Below, one piece after another: positions 26,692 to 35,227 of a stretch of DNA of 64,000 bases (within the stretch, counting starts at the first letter, position 1; each line of letters starts with the position of its first letter). The translations under genes were made by a program, and so were the position numbers. The DNA comes from Billgrantia kenyensis (GTDB lineage Bacteria > Pseudomonadota > Gammaproteobacteria > Pseudomonadales > Halomonadaceae): the NCBI RefSeq assembly GCF_013697085.1, contig NZ_JACEFT010000013.1, positions 1 to 64,000 on the forward strand, read 5' to 3'. Below the pieces are notes generated by a model. The model had not been told where the DNA came from, did not search any database, and saw nothing but the letters and a program-made list of their open reading frames with translations.

Positions 26692-28155
26692 CTAGAGTAC
26701 CGGAGCAAGAAGATAGGCGCCCCTTCCGGCCACCCGGTGCCAAAGCGGTCGATCATCGATGTCATCACGGACCATCTGACGTGACCTGGCAAAATCCTGC
26801 AAAAACATCCTCTCGACGTCAGAGGCGAAATCGCGGTCCACCACCAGCGCCGTCACCTCGAAGTTGAGGCGGAAAGAACGGTTATCGAGATTGACCGTTC
26901 CCACGGCAGCACCGATGTCATCGACCAGAAACGCCTTGCCGTGAAGAAAACCTTCCTGGTAGCGATGGATCTCCACCCCCGCATCGATCAGCGGCCCGAG
27001 AAAGGCGTAGGCCGCGAAAAATGTCAGTAGATTATCAGGTCGCTCGGGAATGAGAATCCTGACATCGATCCCATTCAGTGCCGCCAGCTTGAGCTTCGAC
27101 TGCACCGCTTCATCAGGCACGAAGTAGGGACTCGAGATCCAGATCCGCTCCTGCGATGCGCTGATCGCCTGTTGAATCATCAGGCTGGCGGTTTCGAACC
27201 GATCTGCCGGACCGGATGGCAGGATCAGCGCGGGCACCCCGTTCTCGCCAGGTTCGGTCGGCTCCCATGGCAAGTCGAGAATCCCCTCGGTGGCCCAGTG
27301 CCAATCCTCGATGAAGACCAGTTGGAGTGCCAGCGCCGCCGGCCCCTCCAGCTTGAGATGCGTGTCGCGCCAAGGGCCCAGTTCCTCGTGGCCATGAAGA
27401 TACTCATCGCCGATGTTGAAGCCACCGACCCAGGCCTTTGCTCCATCAGCTACCACTATCTTGCGGTGGTTGCGAAAATTGAGCTGGAAACGGTTGCCTG
27501 GCCCGCGAGTGGAATGGAACCGATGCACGTTCACGCCGCCCTCACGCAGTTCCCTGAGAAAGGACCTGGGCAACTTGTAGCTGCCGATCTCATCATAGAG
27601 GAAGTAGACCTCGACACCCGCTTTGGCTCGATCGATCAGGCGCCGCTTGAACTCCCGCCCCAGATCATCGTTACGCACGATATAGAACTGAACCAGCAGG
27701 TAGCGCTCGGCGGAATCGATACCGGCGAACAGGCTGTCGAAGGTAGCGTCCCCATCTACCAGCAGCTCGGCCCGGTTGTGTCCCAGGTAGGGCAGCTTGG
27801 CCAGCTGCTCCACACCCGCCAGTTGGCGATCGCCGCTGGACCACTCCACACGATGCACCCTGAGCTCGTCGAGCTTGTCCGCCAGTGCACGGGTCAGCTC
27901 TGAGTCCTCGTCACGCCGGGAAAGCACGTAGCCTTCGAACTTGTTGCGCCCGAATATCCAGTAGGTCGGTACTGCCACGTAGGGGATGGTATTGAGCGAG
28001 ACGATCCAGGCTATCGCCCCCTGGGACGTGCGGCTGGACATCAGAGCCTCTACCGAGGACACCAGCCCCACCGCATGTGCCACCAGCATGAAAACGGCGA
28101 GCTTGCCCCAGGAGCGCCGCTCCCGGGGCTGCTTGCGCGACAGCCAGCCGACCAT
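26692..28155 (-). CDS. cls: Cardiolipin synthase (phospholipase D superfamily)
   Basis: A 487-residue inner-membrane enzyme that makes cardiolipin from two phosphatidylglycerols. It has two N-terminal transmembrane helices (about residues 18-40 and 50-70) and two HKD motifs: FRNHRKIVVADGAKAWVGG and the second, FLHGKAFLVDDIGAAVGTVN. The ATG at 28155 overlaps the lgt stop by one base (TGATG), so the two are coupled. Cardiolipin remodelling fits envelope defence, though a general housekeeping role is possible. Confidence 0.92.
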   Translation of the reverse strand: MVGWLSRKQPRERRSWGKLAVFMLVAHAVGLVSSVEALMSSRTSQGAIAWIVSLNTIPYVAVPTYWIFGRNKFEGYVLSRRDEDSELTRALADKLDELRVHRVEWSSGDRQLAGVEQLAKLPYLGHNRAELLVDGDATFDSLFAGIDSAERYLLVQFYIVRNDDLGREFKRRLIDRAKAGVEVYFLYDEIGSYKLPRSFLRELREGGVNVHRFHSTRGPGNRFQLNFRNHRKIVVADGAKAWVGGFNIGDEYLHGHEELGPWRDTHLKLEGPAALALQLVFIEDWHWATEGILDLPWEPTEPGENGVPALILPSGPADRFETASLMIQQAISASQERIWISSPYFVPDEAVQSKLKLAALNGIDVRILIPERPDNLLTFFAAYAFLGPLIDAGVEIHRYQEGFLHGKAFLVDDIGAAVGTVNLDNRSFRLNFEVTALVVDRDFASDVERMFLQDFARSRQMVRDDIDDRPLWHRVAGRGAYLLAPVL

Positions 28156-28970
28156 CAACCGGCCTCTGGCGCCGACGCGGTCGATGAGGCAGGTGCATCC
28201 CGCCCTTGACGTCGCGACCAGAGAATCAACCCGATCCCGGCCACGATCATCGGTAGCGTCAGCAGCATACCCATGGTCACCCAGCCGAAGGCGATGAAGC
28301 CGATATGCTCGTCAGGCAGGCGCACGAACTCTACCGCAAAGCGGAAGACACCGTAGAGCAGCAGAAACAGGCCAGAGACGAGCCCACGACGCCGGGGACG
28401 GCTCGAAATCCACCACAGCACCACGAAAAGCACCACACCCTCGAGAGCCAATTCATAGAGTGCTGAAGGGTGGCGGGGTTCAGGCCCCATGTGCGGGAAC
28501 GGCATGGCCCAGGGCAGATCGCTGACACGCCCCGGCAGCTCGTGATTGATGAAATTGCCGATACGTCCGGCGCCGAGGCCGATAGGCACCAACGGCGCAA
28601 TGAAGTCGGTCAACTGGAAGAAGGCGAGCCTTTTCTTGCGCGCAAACAGCAGCGCCGCCAGCAGCACGCCAATCAGGCCACCATGGAAGCTCATCCCCCC
28701 ATCCCAGAGCCGGAAGGCCCAGAGTGGGTTGGCCAGGAACTGTTCCATGCCATAGAACAGCACATAGCCAAGACGCCCGCCGGCTACCACGCCGATCGCG
28801 GCATAGAAAAGCAGATCGCCTATATCGTCATGCGTGAGCCCCAGGCGATGGGCACGGTAACGCCCCAGCAACCAGGCGGCAACGAAGCCCACCACGTACA
28901 TCAAGCCGTACCAATGGATCTGCAGCGGGCCGATGGCAATGGCCACCGGGTCGATGTCGGGATAGTTCAT
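28155..28970 (-). CDS. lgt: Prolipoprotein diacylglyceryl transferase Lgt
   Basis: A 271-residue inner-membrane enzyme that attaches diacylglycerol from phosphatidylglycerol to the lipobox Cys of prolipoproteins. Seven hydrophobic segments and the family motif region [17 protein letters not shown] are visible, with the conserved Arg/Asn/Glu. The start at 28970 ([10 protein letters not shown]) is preceded by AAGGAGC. It stands inside a copper-resistance cluster behind an ERPPRG-tailed ORF, which suggests an accessory lgt copy, as seen in metal islands; whether the genome has another cannot be told from the window. Confidence 0.95.
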   Translation of the reverse strand: MNYPDIDPVAIAIGPLQIHWYGLMYVVGFVAAWLLGRYRAHRLGLTHDDIGDLLFYAAIGVVAGGRLGYVLFYGMEQFLANPLWAFRLWDGGMSFHGGLIGVLLAALLFARKKRLAFFQLTDFIAPLVPIGLGAGRIGNFINHELPGRVSDLPWAMPFPHMGPEPRHPSALYELALEGVVLFVVLWWISSRPRRRGLVSGLFLLLYGVFRFAVEFVRLPDEHIGFIAFGWVTMGMLLTLPMIVAGIGLILWSRRQGRDAPASSTASAPEAG

Positions 28971-29118
28971 CTCGAATTGTGCTCCTTGCAGGCGCATGGC
29001 AGAAATCATTGCCCCTGCGGAAAATCAGGTGGGAATGTCGCTGAAACTCGACACTCCGATCCAATGCCGTGCACAGCGACAACGCTGGTCGGCAGACATC
29101 ATGAGAGAGGTGAAGGCG

Positions 29119-29451
29119 CTATCCCCGCGGAGGGCGCTCCGGTCGATCACGAGGTGCGTGAAGAAGAGCCATGTCGACAGGCCGGTGAGGCTCGAGCGAG
29201 CGAGGAGCCAATGAGGGAAACGCGAGGTTGGCATGAGAACAGACTGGACTCGCAACCGTACAGGCAGCTCGCTCTCCCCCCTGCACTTGGCCATTGTCGT
29301 TCTCTACGACAACAGCTGTGCCCAACGCAGCAAAGGTGCCTGCCTGGCAGTCCTCATCACCGTGATTCCAGGCGCTCATGGCAACCTGCGGCAGCGCGAG
29401 CAGGATGCCGAAGAGGAGACAGAGCAACCAGGAGAGAGGACGAGAACGCAT
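29119..29451 (-). CDS. Small exported Cys ORF with ERPPRG tail, candidate leader peptide
   Basis: A 110-residue protein with a signal peptide (residues 1-27), cysteines at DC, AAC and VCSH positions and a C-terminal PERPPRG. It is 148 bases upstream of lgt on the same strand and divergent from another candidate leader at 29672. The cysteines are spaced more widely than CxxC, so metal binding is less certain. No strong SD is visible. The tail is shared with three other ORFs of the island, so I place it in the same DUF2946/CruR-like group with lower confidence. Confidence 0.5.
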   Translation of the reverse strand: MRSRPLSWLLCLLFGILLALPQVAMSAWNHGDEDCQAGTFAALGTAVVVENDNGQVQGGERAACTVASPVCSHANLAFPSLAPRSLEPHRPVDMALLHAPRDRPERPPRG

Positions 29452-29671
29452 CGAAATGAATCAACCGAGTGTATGTCAGGGTCGTGCCTAGTCTTCCACG
29501 GTCTCAAGCAAGCCGCAAGCACCCGCTTCATCGCCAATAAAAAAATCATAAAAACAACAACCTATGTGCAGCACCCAGGTTGAAAAAAGGAGGTGCGATT
29601 GATACAAGTCAAAGGGATTCGAAGCGGTTTCGACTAATCTGATATTGCCTATCACGTCGGAGCGCTACGCC
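29452..29671. promoter_or_regulatory. Divergent control region between two leader-type ORFs
   Basis: About 220 bases separate the lgt leader ORF (minus) from the leader ORF of the Met-rich/ATPase operon (plus), mirroring the layout at 24.1-24.3 kb. It is locally AT-rich (A runs near 29538-29555 and 29583-29588), consistent with promoters. I find no recognisable metal-regulator box. Confidence 0.45.
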
Positions 29672-30073
29672 ATGACGCAGCGATCATCCACTGTCACGCA
29701 GCACCGTATCACTCGCATCGGGTGGTGCCGCAGCTGGCTTTTCAGCCTGCTGCTGCTGTCGATGGCTGTGGTGTTCGGCGTTCAGGCCACGGCGCATCCA
29801 GAGCCGGCATCCCCCCACTTCGCCGTGGCTGAAGAACTTGCGCAAACAAACCCGCCAGTCCCTGCGCCTCACTGCGAGCACGGCCACGGCCGGGAACACG
29901 GTGCAGAAATACTTCTGCGCGGTGAACGCCTGGATGCCGATGGCACCGCCACGCATCGGCCTGACCCGGCAGTGGCGCCACCGCCGGTCGCCACCGACAT
30001 CGGCATGCCCAGTGCCGCACCCACCTTTGCTCGCCCACCGCTCTATCTATTGACGCAGCGCCTGCGTCCCTGA
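29672..30073 (+). CDS. Small exported His-rich ORF, variant leader peptide
   Basis: A 133-residue protein with an N-terminal hydrophobic signal/anchor (about residues 20-42), a His-rich segment (HCEHGHGREHG) and a C-terminal FARPPLYLLTQRLRP. It precedes the Met-rich protein gene by 104 bases. It has one mature Cys rather than a CxxC, and its ARPP sits 13 residues before the end, so it deviates from the ERPPR-tailed ORFs. It might be a divergent member of the group or an independent His-rich metal-binding protein. Confidence 0.45.
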   Translation: MTQRSSTVTQHRITRIGWCRSWLFSLLLLSMAVVFGVQATAHPEPASPHFAVAEELAQTNPPVPAPHCEHGHGREHGAEILLRGERLDADGTATHRPDPAVAPPPVATDIGMPSAAPTFARPPLYLLTQRLRP

Positions 30074-30177
30074 CTCCCCCCATAGCATTCTTTCTTGCGG
30101 CAATTCCCGGTGACGTCCACCTGACGTTCGCCAACCTCGGCAGCACACCCGAGCGATCACGCTCATAGGAGTACGAC

Positions 30178-30798
30178 ATGAAACTGCGCAAGCTTGCAAT
30201 TGCCACGGGCCTCGCCGTGGCTATCGGTAGCACCGCCTCCAGCCTGGCCTTCGCCCAGGAAATGGGGCAAGGCGGCGGCATGGGTCCCGGCATGATGGGC
30301 GGTGGCATGGGCCCAGGCATGATGGGCGGCGGCATGGGCCCCGGCATGATGGGCGGTGGCATGGGCCCCGGCATGATGGGCGGCGGTATGGGCCCCGGCA
30401 TGATGGGCGGCAGTATGGGCCCCGGCATGATGGGCGGCGGCATGATGCCGTGCCCGATGATGGAGAGCGGAAAAGGCATGATGCTGATGCTCGAACCCGA
30501 GCAGCGCATCGAGATGCGCGAACTGATGCGCGACCACCGCCCCGCCCAATTCGAGCGCATGGGACAGCTGATGAACCTGCGCGACGACCTGATGGAAGCC
30601 ATGCACTCAGAACGCCCCGACCCCGACGAAGTCCAGGCCATCCATGCCCAGATGGCGGAGCTGCACGGCGAGATGATGGCGGAAATGGTGCGCATGCGTA
30701 ACGCCATGCACGACCTCATGACCGATGAACAGCGCCAGCAGTTGCAGCAGGCCGCCCCTGAAACCGATGCCGAGGACGACCACGCTGCCCACCACTGA
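30178..30798 (+). CDS. Met-rich, Spy/CpxP-like periplasmic protein
   Basis: A 206-residue exported protein. A signal peptide (cleavage near AFA-QE, residue 26) is followed by about six copies of a nine-residue Gly/Met repeat (MGPGMMGGG), a likely Cu(I)-binding region, then a helical domain (about residues 98-190) with many Met, Glu and Arg that resembles Spy/CpxP/ZraP chaperones, and a His-ending tail (DDHAAHH). Likely role: periplasmic copper buffering and protein protection. AGGAG precedes the start. First structural gene of the unit that includes the Cu ATPase. Confidence 0.85.
   Translation: MKLRKLAIATGLAVAIGSTASSLAFAQEMGQGGGMGPGMMGGGMGPGMMGGGMGPGMMGGGMGPGMMGGGMGPGMMGGSMGPGMMGGGMMPCPMMESGKGMMLMLEPEQRIEMRELMRDHRPAQFERMGQLMNLRDDLMEAMHSERPDPDEVQAIHAQMAELHGEMMAEMVRMRNAMHDLMTDEQRQQLQQAAPETDAEDDHAAHH
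30271..30447 (+). repeat. Tandem 27-base coding repeats (Gly/Met-rich)
   Basis: Six near-identical 27-base units encoding MGPGMMGGG inside the Met-rich protein gene. Only third positions and one Ser codon differ between copies, so the array looks recent. Confidence 0.85.
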
Positions 30799-30825
30799 CC
30801 GCGAAGGCGGCTGAGCCAGCAACGG

Positions 30826-30853
30826 AGCGGAAAGCCAGCGATGGCTTTCCGCT
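30826..30853 (+). other. Intercistronic hairpin before the copper ATPase
   Basis: AGCGGAAAGCCA and TGGCTTTCCGCT form a perfect 12-base stem with a four-base loop between the Met-rich protein stop and the ATPase start. There is no T tract, so it is more likely an RNA-stability or processing element than a full terminator. Confidence 0.6.
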
Positions 30854-30881
30854 GCCTCCAACGGGATAGGCACTGACCGAT

Positions 30882-33383
30882 ATGAGCCAGAAACAGATCA
30901 CCCTGACAGTACCCGGCATGGGCAGCGATCACTGTGCCGGCATCGTACGCGAGACGCTCGAGCGACTCGATGGCGTGAGCGAGATACAGACCAACATTGC
31001 CAGTCATCGTGTTCGCGTCAATGTCGACGAAGATAGCGGGCCCGATGGGGAATCGCTCAAGCAGGCCATCGAAGGGGCAGGCTACGACGTCAAAGCCGTC
31101 CGCGGCGGCGCCCGTCAGCGCAGGATTCGGCTTAACGTTCCCGGCATGGGCTCGGACCACTGTGCCGGCATCGTGCGCAAGACCATCGAGCGCCTGGAAG
31201 GCGTCGAAGCGGTCCAGACCAATGTCGCCAGCCACCGGGTCACGGTCACGCTGGGCAGCAAAGGTCCCGATGGCGAGACCCTCAAGCAGGCCGTCGAGGG
31301 CGCCGGCTATGACGTCAAGAGCGTGCAGGACGAGAGTGACGCGGGCGAGGATGATGACAGCCAGATCGAGCAGGATTATCTCAGGGAAGCGCGCAAGCGG
31401 CTGATCATCGCCGCAGTGCCCACCACCCTGATCATGATCCTGATGATGCCGCACATGTTCTGGCAGCCGATTCCCGGCTACCTGGCCATCGTCGCCGTGC
31501 TCGCCTTTCCGGTGGTATTCCTCTTTGGCGGTGCCGCGACCCACAGGGCGTCCTGGCGTTCGCTGAAGAACGGCACCTTCAACATGGACGTGCTGATCTC
31601 CATGGGCAGCCTGCCCCCATATCTGCTCGGGCTGCTCGGCTTCTTCTTCCCCATGACCTCGTTCATCGAGATGGCGGCCACCATCATGACCTTCCATCTC
31701 CTGGGGCGCTATCTTGAAGCAATGGCCAAAGGCCGTGCCTCCGAAGCGATTCGCCGCCTCATCGACATGAGCGCCAAGACCGCCCGGGTCGACCGCGACG
31801 GTAAAGAGGTCGAGGTGCCGGTAAAGGAGCTGGAAGCCGGCGATATCATGATCGTGCGGCCCGGCGAAAAGATTCCCACCGATGGCAAGGTGGTGGAGGG
31901 CGAGAGCCATCTCGACGAATCCCTCGCCACCGGTGAATCGATCCCGGTCTACAAGAGCCTGGGCGACAGCGTGATCGGCGCCACCATCAACAAGGAGGGG
32001 CGGCTACGTGTCGAGGCTACTCGCGTGGGCGGCGATACCTTCCTGTCCCAGGTGGTCAAACTGATCGACGAGGCTCAGGGCTCGCGAGTACCGATCCAGG
32101 AGTTTGCCGACCGCATGACCGGCCGCTTCGTGCCGGCAGTGCTGGTGATCGCCCTGGCCAGCCTGCTGGCCTGGCTGCTGGCCGGCGATGCGCTGCGCCC
32201 GATCCTCGAATGGGGCGCCAACTTCCTGCCCTGGGTCGACCCCACGGCCGCCACCCCGATCCTGGCCATCCTTGCCGCCATCGCCGTGCTGGTCATCGCC
32301 TGCCCCTGCGCCCTGGGCCTGGCCACCCCCACGGCGCTGATGGTCGGCTCCGGCATCGGCGCCGAACGCGGCATTCTGATCCGCTCCGGCGAGGCGATCC
32401 AGACCTTCAAGGACATCAAGGTGATCGTGCTCGACAAGACCGGCACCATCACCCGCGGCGAGCCGAAGCTCACCGATGCGGTGCCTGCCGAAGGGGTAGA
32501 GGAAAAGCGGCTACTGACCTTGGCCGCCAGCGTCGAGGATGCCTCCGAGCATCCCATTGCCCGGGCCATCGTCGAGGGCACCAGGGAGCGCGAAGTCACG
32601 CTCGAACGGGTGAGCGACTTCAAGTCCACCGGGGCCCGGGGCGTATCGGGCAAGGTGGGTGACGAAACGGTGCTGATCGGCAACCGAAAGCTACTGGAAG
32701 AAGAGGGTGTCAGCGGCCTGGATGCCCTGGAAGAGACCAAGCAGGGGCTCGAGGAAAAGGGCCGCACCGTGGTCATCGTCGCCGCCAATGGCAAGGCCCT
32801 GGGGCTCGTCGCCGTGGCCGATACGCTCAAGGAAGAGTCCAAGGAGGCCATTCGCGGCATGCACGAGCTCGGCCTGCATGTGGTGATGATAACCGGCGAC
32901 AACGAGCGCGCCGCCCGGGCCGTGGCTGAGGAAGTGGGCATCGACGAGGTTCAGGCCGAGGTGCTTCCCGACGGCAAGGTGGATGCCATCAAGGCGCTGC
33001 AAGAGAAGCACGGCAACCATGTCGCCATGGTGGGCGACGGGATCAACGACGCTGCCGCCCTCAAGCAGGCCAACGTGGGTATCGCCATCGGCGCCGGTGC
33101 CGACGTGGCCATCGAGGCCGCCGACGTGACCCTGGTGCGGGGCGAGCTCACCGGCGTGGTGGATGCCATGCACCTTTCCAAAGCCACCTTCGGCAAGATC
33201 GTGCAGAACCTGATCTGGGCCAGTGGCTACAACGTGGCCGCCATTCCCATTGCCGCCGCCGGCCTGCTGCACCCCATGATCGGGGTGATCGCCATGACCG
33301 CCAGTTCGCTGTCGGTGATCGGCAACTCGCTGCTGCTCAAGCGGCGCTACGCCCGTACCCAAGCCAAAGGAGACGCCTCATGA
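30882..33383 (+). CDS. copA: Copper-translocating P-type ATPase
   Basis: An 833-residue P1B-type ATPase that exports Cu(I) across the inner membrane. Two N-terminal metal-binding-like domains (residues ~3-70 and ~80-148) each carry GMGSDHCAG in place of the usual GMxCxxC. The core has the CPC transmembrane site (Cys474, Cys476), TGES, phosphorylation Asp518 in DKTGTIT, the SEHP motif and GDGIND near residue 718, plus YN in the penultimate TM region, together typical of copper pumps. It follows the Met-rich protein and overlaps the next gene by four bases. Cu specificity is well supported by CPC plus context. Confidence 0.94.
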   Translation: MSQKQITLTVPGMGSDHCAGIVRETLERLDGVSEIQTNIASHRVRVNVDEDSGPDGESLKQAIEGAGYDVKAVRGGARQRRIRLNVPGMGSDHCAGIVRKTIERLEGVEAVQTNVASHRVTVTLGSKGPDGETLKQAVEGAGYDVKSVQDESDAGEDDDSQIEQDYLREARKRLIIAAVPTTLIMILMMPHMFWQPIPGYLAIVAVLAFPVVFLFGGAATHRASWRSLKNGTFNMDVLISMGSLPPYLLGLLGFFFPMTSFIEMAATIMTFHLLGRYLEAMAKGRASEAIRRLIDMSAKTARVDRDGKEVEVPVKELEAGDIMIVRPGEKIPTDGKVVEGESHLDESLATGESIPVYKSLGDSVIGATINKEGRLRVEATRVGGDTFLSQVVKLIDEAQGSRVPIQEFADRMTGRFVPAVLVIALASLLAWLLAGDALRPILEWGANFLPWVDPTAATPILAILAAIAVLVIACPCALGLATPTALMVGSGIGAERGILIRSGEAIQTFKDIKVIVLDKTGTITRGEPKLTDAVPAEGVEEKRLLTLAASVEDASEHPIARAIVEGTREREVTLERVSDFKSTGARGVSGKVGDETVLIGNRKLLEEEGVSGLDALEETKQGLEEKGRTVVIVAANGKALGLVAVADTLKEESKEAIRGMHELGLHVVMITGDNERAARAVAEEVGIDEVQAEVLPDGKVDAIKALQEKHGNHVAMVGDGINDAAALKQANVGIAIGAGADVAIEAADVTLVRGELTGVVDAMHLSKATFGKIVQNLIWASGYNVAAIPIAAAGLLHPMIGVIAMTASSLSVIGNSLLLKRRYARTQAKGDAS

Positions 33384-33649
33384 CCCGCTCCAACCCCAGG
33401 CCACAGGCCGACCCCGCAGCACACCGCCACGAAACACCCGACCAGCCCCGGGGCGAACGTTCGAGCAGGCTGCATGGCGGGATGATGACGCTCTGCCTGG
33501 TGATGATGGGGGCTGCCATGCTGTTCGTGCTGTGGCGCGGCCAGACCGGCAGCAGCCTGCTGTTGCTGCTCCCCATGCTGCTGTGCCTGGGCATGCACTT
33601 CTTTTTGCACCGCCACGGACATGACCATCGCGATGAAGGAGAGCGGTGA
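33380..33649 (+). CDS. DUF2933-like small membrane protein
   Basis: An 89-residue protein with two short hydrophobic helices (about residues 35-51 and 56-74) joined by a polar turn and ending in HRHGHDHRDEGER. This matches the DUF2933 family, which commonly accompanies copper resistance genes; its role is unknown, with His near the C-terminus pointing to metal binding. Its start overlaps the ATPase stop by four bases, so it is co-translated. Confidence 0.75.
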   Translation: MTRSNPRPQADPAAHRHETPDQPRGERSSRLHGGMMTLCLVMMGAAMLFVLWRGQTGSSLLLLLPMLLCLGMHFFLHRHGHDHRDEGER

Positions 33650-33718
33650 ATTGCGCCAGGTCAATGCAGCGCGACCCTGGCCACTATAGGATTGAGGATA
33701 AGCAACCGAGGCACCACC

Positions 33719-34033
33719 ATGACCCGACTCGCCCTTTCCAACCTGCAACATCGACGCACGCTGCGCCTTCTGGCGCTGTTGCTCGCGTTGCTGGTGGCAA
33801 TGGGCAGCCTCACCAGTCATGCCGCCATGGAAGCCGACCCGACCGAGTGTGTCGCCGTGGCTCAGATCCAGCACGAAGCCAGCAGCGCCGAGGAGCATCA
33901 CTGCGGTACTTGCACTGCCGTTACCCCCCGGCTGCAGCTGGCCCTCTCCGGCCCAGACGAGCAGTCAGCCACGCCCGGTGTGGCATTCCTGCCCTACTCG
34001 CCCCTGCCTCCGCAGCGCCCTCCCAGAACCTGA
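33719..34033 (+). CDS. Small exported ORF with CxxC-type site and QRPPRT tail, candidate copper leader
   Basis: A 104-residue protein. It has a hydrophobic signal (about residues 18-40), ECVAVAQ, then HHCGTCTAV with a true CxxC flanked by histidines, and ends PPQRPPRT. It lies 67 bases before the beta-propeller gene in the same direction. Of the four tail-bearing ORFs this is the closest match to the DUF2946/CruR pattern of a CxxC copper sensor plus a C-terminal arrest motif. GAGG lies upstream of the ATG at 33719. Alternative: a periplasmic Cu-binding protein. Confidence 0.65.
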   Translation: MTRLALSNLQHRRTLRLLALLLALLVAMGSLTSHAAMEADPTECVAVAQIQHEASSAEEHHCGTCTAVTPRLQLALSGPDEQSATPGVAFLPYSPLPPQRPPRT

Positions 34034-34100
34034 TCCTGCACGGCGGTCCTGCCGCCCAACGAACCCAAGCCCTACCCGATTTCGCAGATCAGGAGTTCTG

Positions 34101-35213
34101 ATGATAACCCTTATCCAGAAAGGCGCGCCTGTCCGCCGTCCCGTCACCGAAGCCGTTTCACACCGCGTTGCGACGACACCACTACGTCCCGCCCTGGGCT
34201 GGCTGCTTGCCGCCAGCCTGGCGCTGGGCAGCAGTGCTACCCTGGCCGGCCAGATGCCGCAAGGCCAGGTGGTCACCGCCGACGAAAGCGGCGCCTCGCT
34301 CACCCATATCCACCTTGCCGAGGGCACCTCGACCACCCACGCCATCGCCATTGCACCGCATAACGTCCAGGTCAGCGCCGACGGCCGCTACCTGCTCGCG
34401 GTCGGCGAGCCGGCCGGTCATGCTCACGGCGATGATGGGCATGGTCATGGCCACGGCGACGAGCCCGGCAAACTGAAGGTATTCGATGCTGGCCATTTCG
34501 ATGGCACGCCGCTCGCCGTTATCCCGGTGGGCAGCCACCCAGCCCATGTGGTGAGTGACCCCGCCGGCCAGTTCGCCTTCGTGACCAATGCCGGCGACGC
34601 CAGCGTTTCAGTCGTCGACCTGGAATCTCGTGAAGTGGTCGCCACGGTTGGGACAGGCGACTATCCCCACGGCCTGCGCCTGAGCCCCGATGGCAGCGAA
34701 CTCTACGTGGCCAACGTGGCGGACGGCAGCGTTTCGGTCATCGATACGAAGACTCACGAAGAAGTGGCCCGCATCGCGGTAGGAGAAGCCCCTGTCCAGG
34801 TCGGCTTTACGGCTGACGGCAAACAGGTCTACGTCAGCCTGCGTGACGAGAATCGCATTGCCGTCATCGACACTGCCTCACGCGAGGTCGCAGCCACAGT
34901 GGAGGTCAACCGGCTGCCGATTCAGGTCTACGGAACCCCTGACAGCAAGCTGATGCTGGTGGCCAACGAAGGCACGAGTGACGACCCCGACAACCGTGTC
35001 TCGGTCATCGACACCAGCACACGGCAGGTTGTCGCCACCTATGAGGTAGGCGCAGGGGCTCACGGGATCAGTATCGACGACAGCGGCCGCTTCGCCTTCG
35101 TCACCAGCCTGTTCGACGACAGCCTGTCGGTTATCGACCTGCAAGCTGGGGAGATCGTTGCGACCCACGCAACCGGCCACGGCCCCAACGGCGTGACCTG
35201 GCTGGCCAACTGA
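34101..35213 (+). CDS. Exported YncE-like beta-propeller (YVTN repeats)
   Basis: A 370-residue periplasmic protein: signal peptide to about residue 49 (TLAG), a His-rich loop (HAHGDDGHGHGHGDE) near residue 105, then YVTN-type repeats seen as SVIDTxTxEVVAT and LYVANxxDGSVS. The blades suggest a seven-bladed propeller of the YncE kind, which is often linked to metals or nitrogen oxides; function here is unknown. AGGAG precedes the ATG at 34101; an upstream in-frame extension is not plausible. Follows the QRPPRT-tailed ORF and precedes two small genes. Confidence 0.85.
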   Translation: MITLIQKGAPVRRPVTEAVSHRVATTPLRPALGWLLAASLALGSSATLAGQMPQGQVVTADESGASLTHIHLAEGTSTTHAIAIAPHNVQVSADGRYLLAVGEPAGHAHGDDGHGHGHGDEPGKLKVFDAGHFDGTPLAVIPVGSHPAHVVSDPAGQFAFVTNAGDASVSVVDLESREVVATVGTGDYPHGLRLSPDGSELYVANVADGSVSVIDTKTHEEVARIAVGEAPVQVGFTADGKQVYVSLRDENRIAVIDTASREVAATVEVNRLPIQVYGTPDSKLMLVANEGTSDDPDNRVSVIDTSTRQVVATYEVGAGAHGISIDDSGRFAFVTSLFDDSLSVIDLQAGEIVATHATGHGPNGVTWLAN

Positions 35214-35227
35214 GAAGGAGAGCCACC

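Noticed and set aside
29465..29475. GTGTATGT near the lgt leader as an operator
   Set aside because: Single half-site without a partner.
30270..30450. Satellite-like DNA repeat
   Set aside because: It is the coding Met/Gly repeat of the Spy-like protein.
29742..31910. Long minus-strand open frame across the copper ATPase
   Set aside because: It is antisense to real genes, has shadow-like composition and no domain; high GC makes long antisense frames common.
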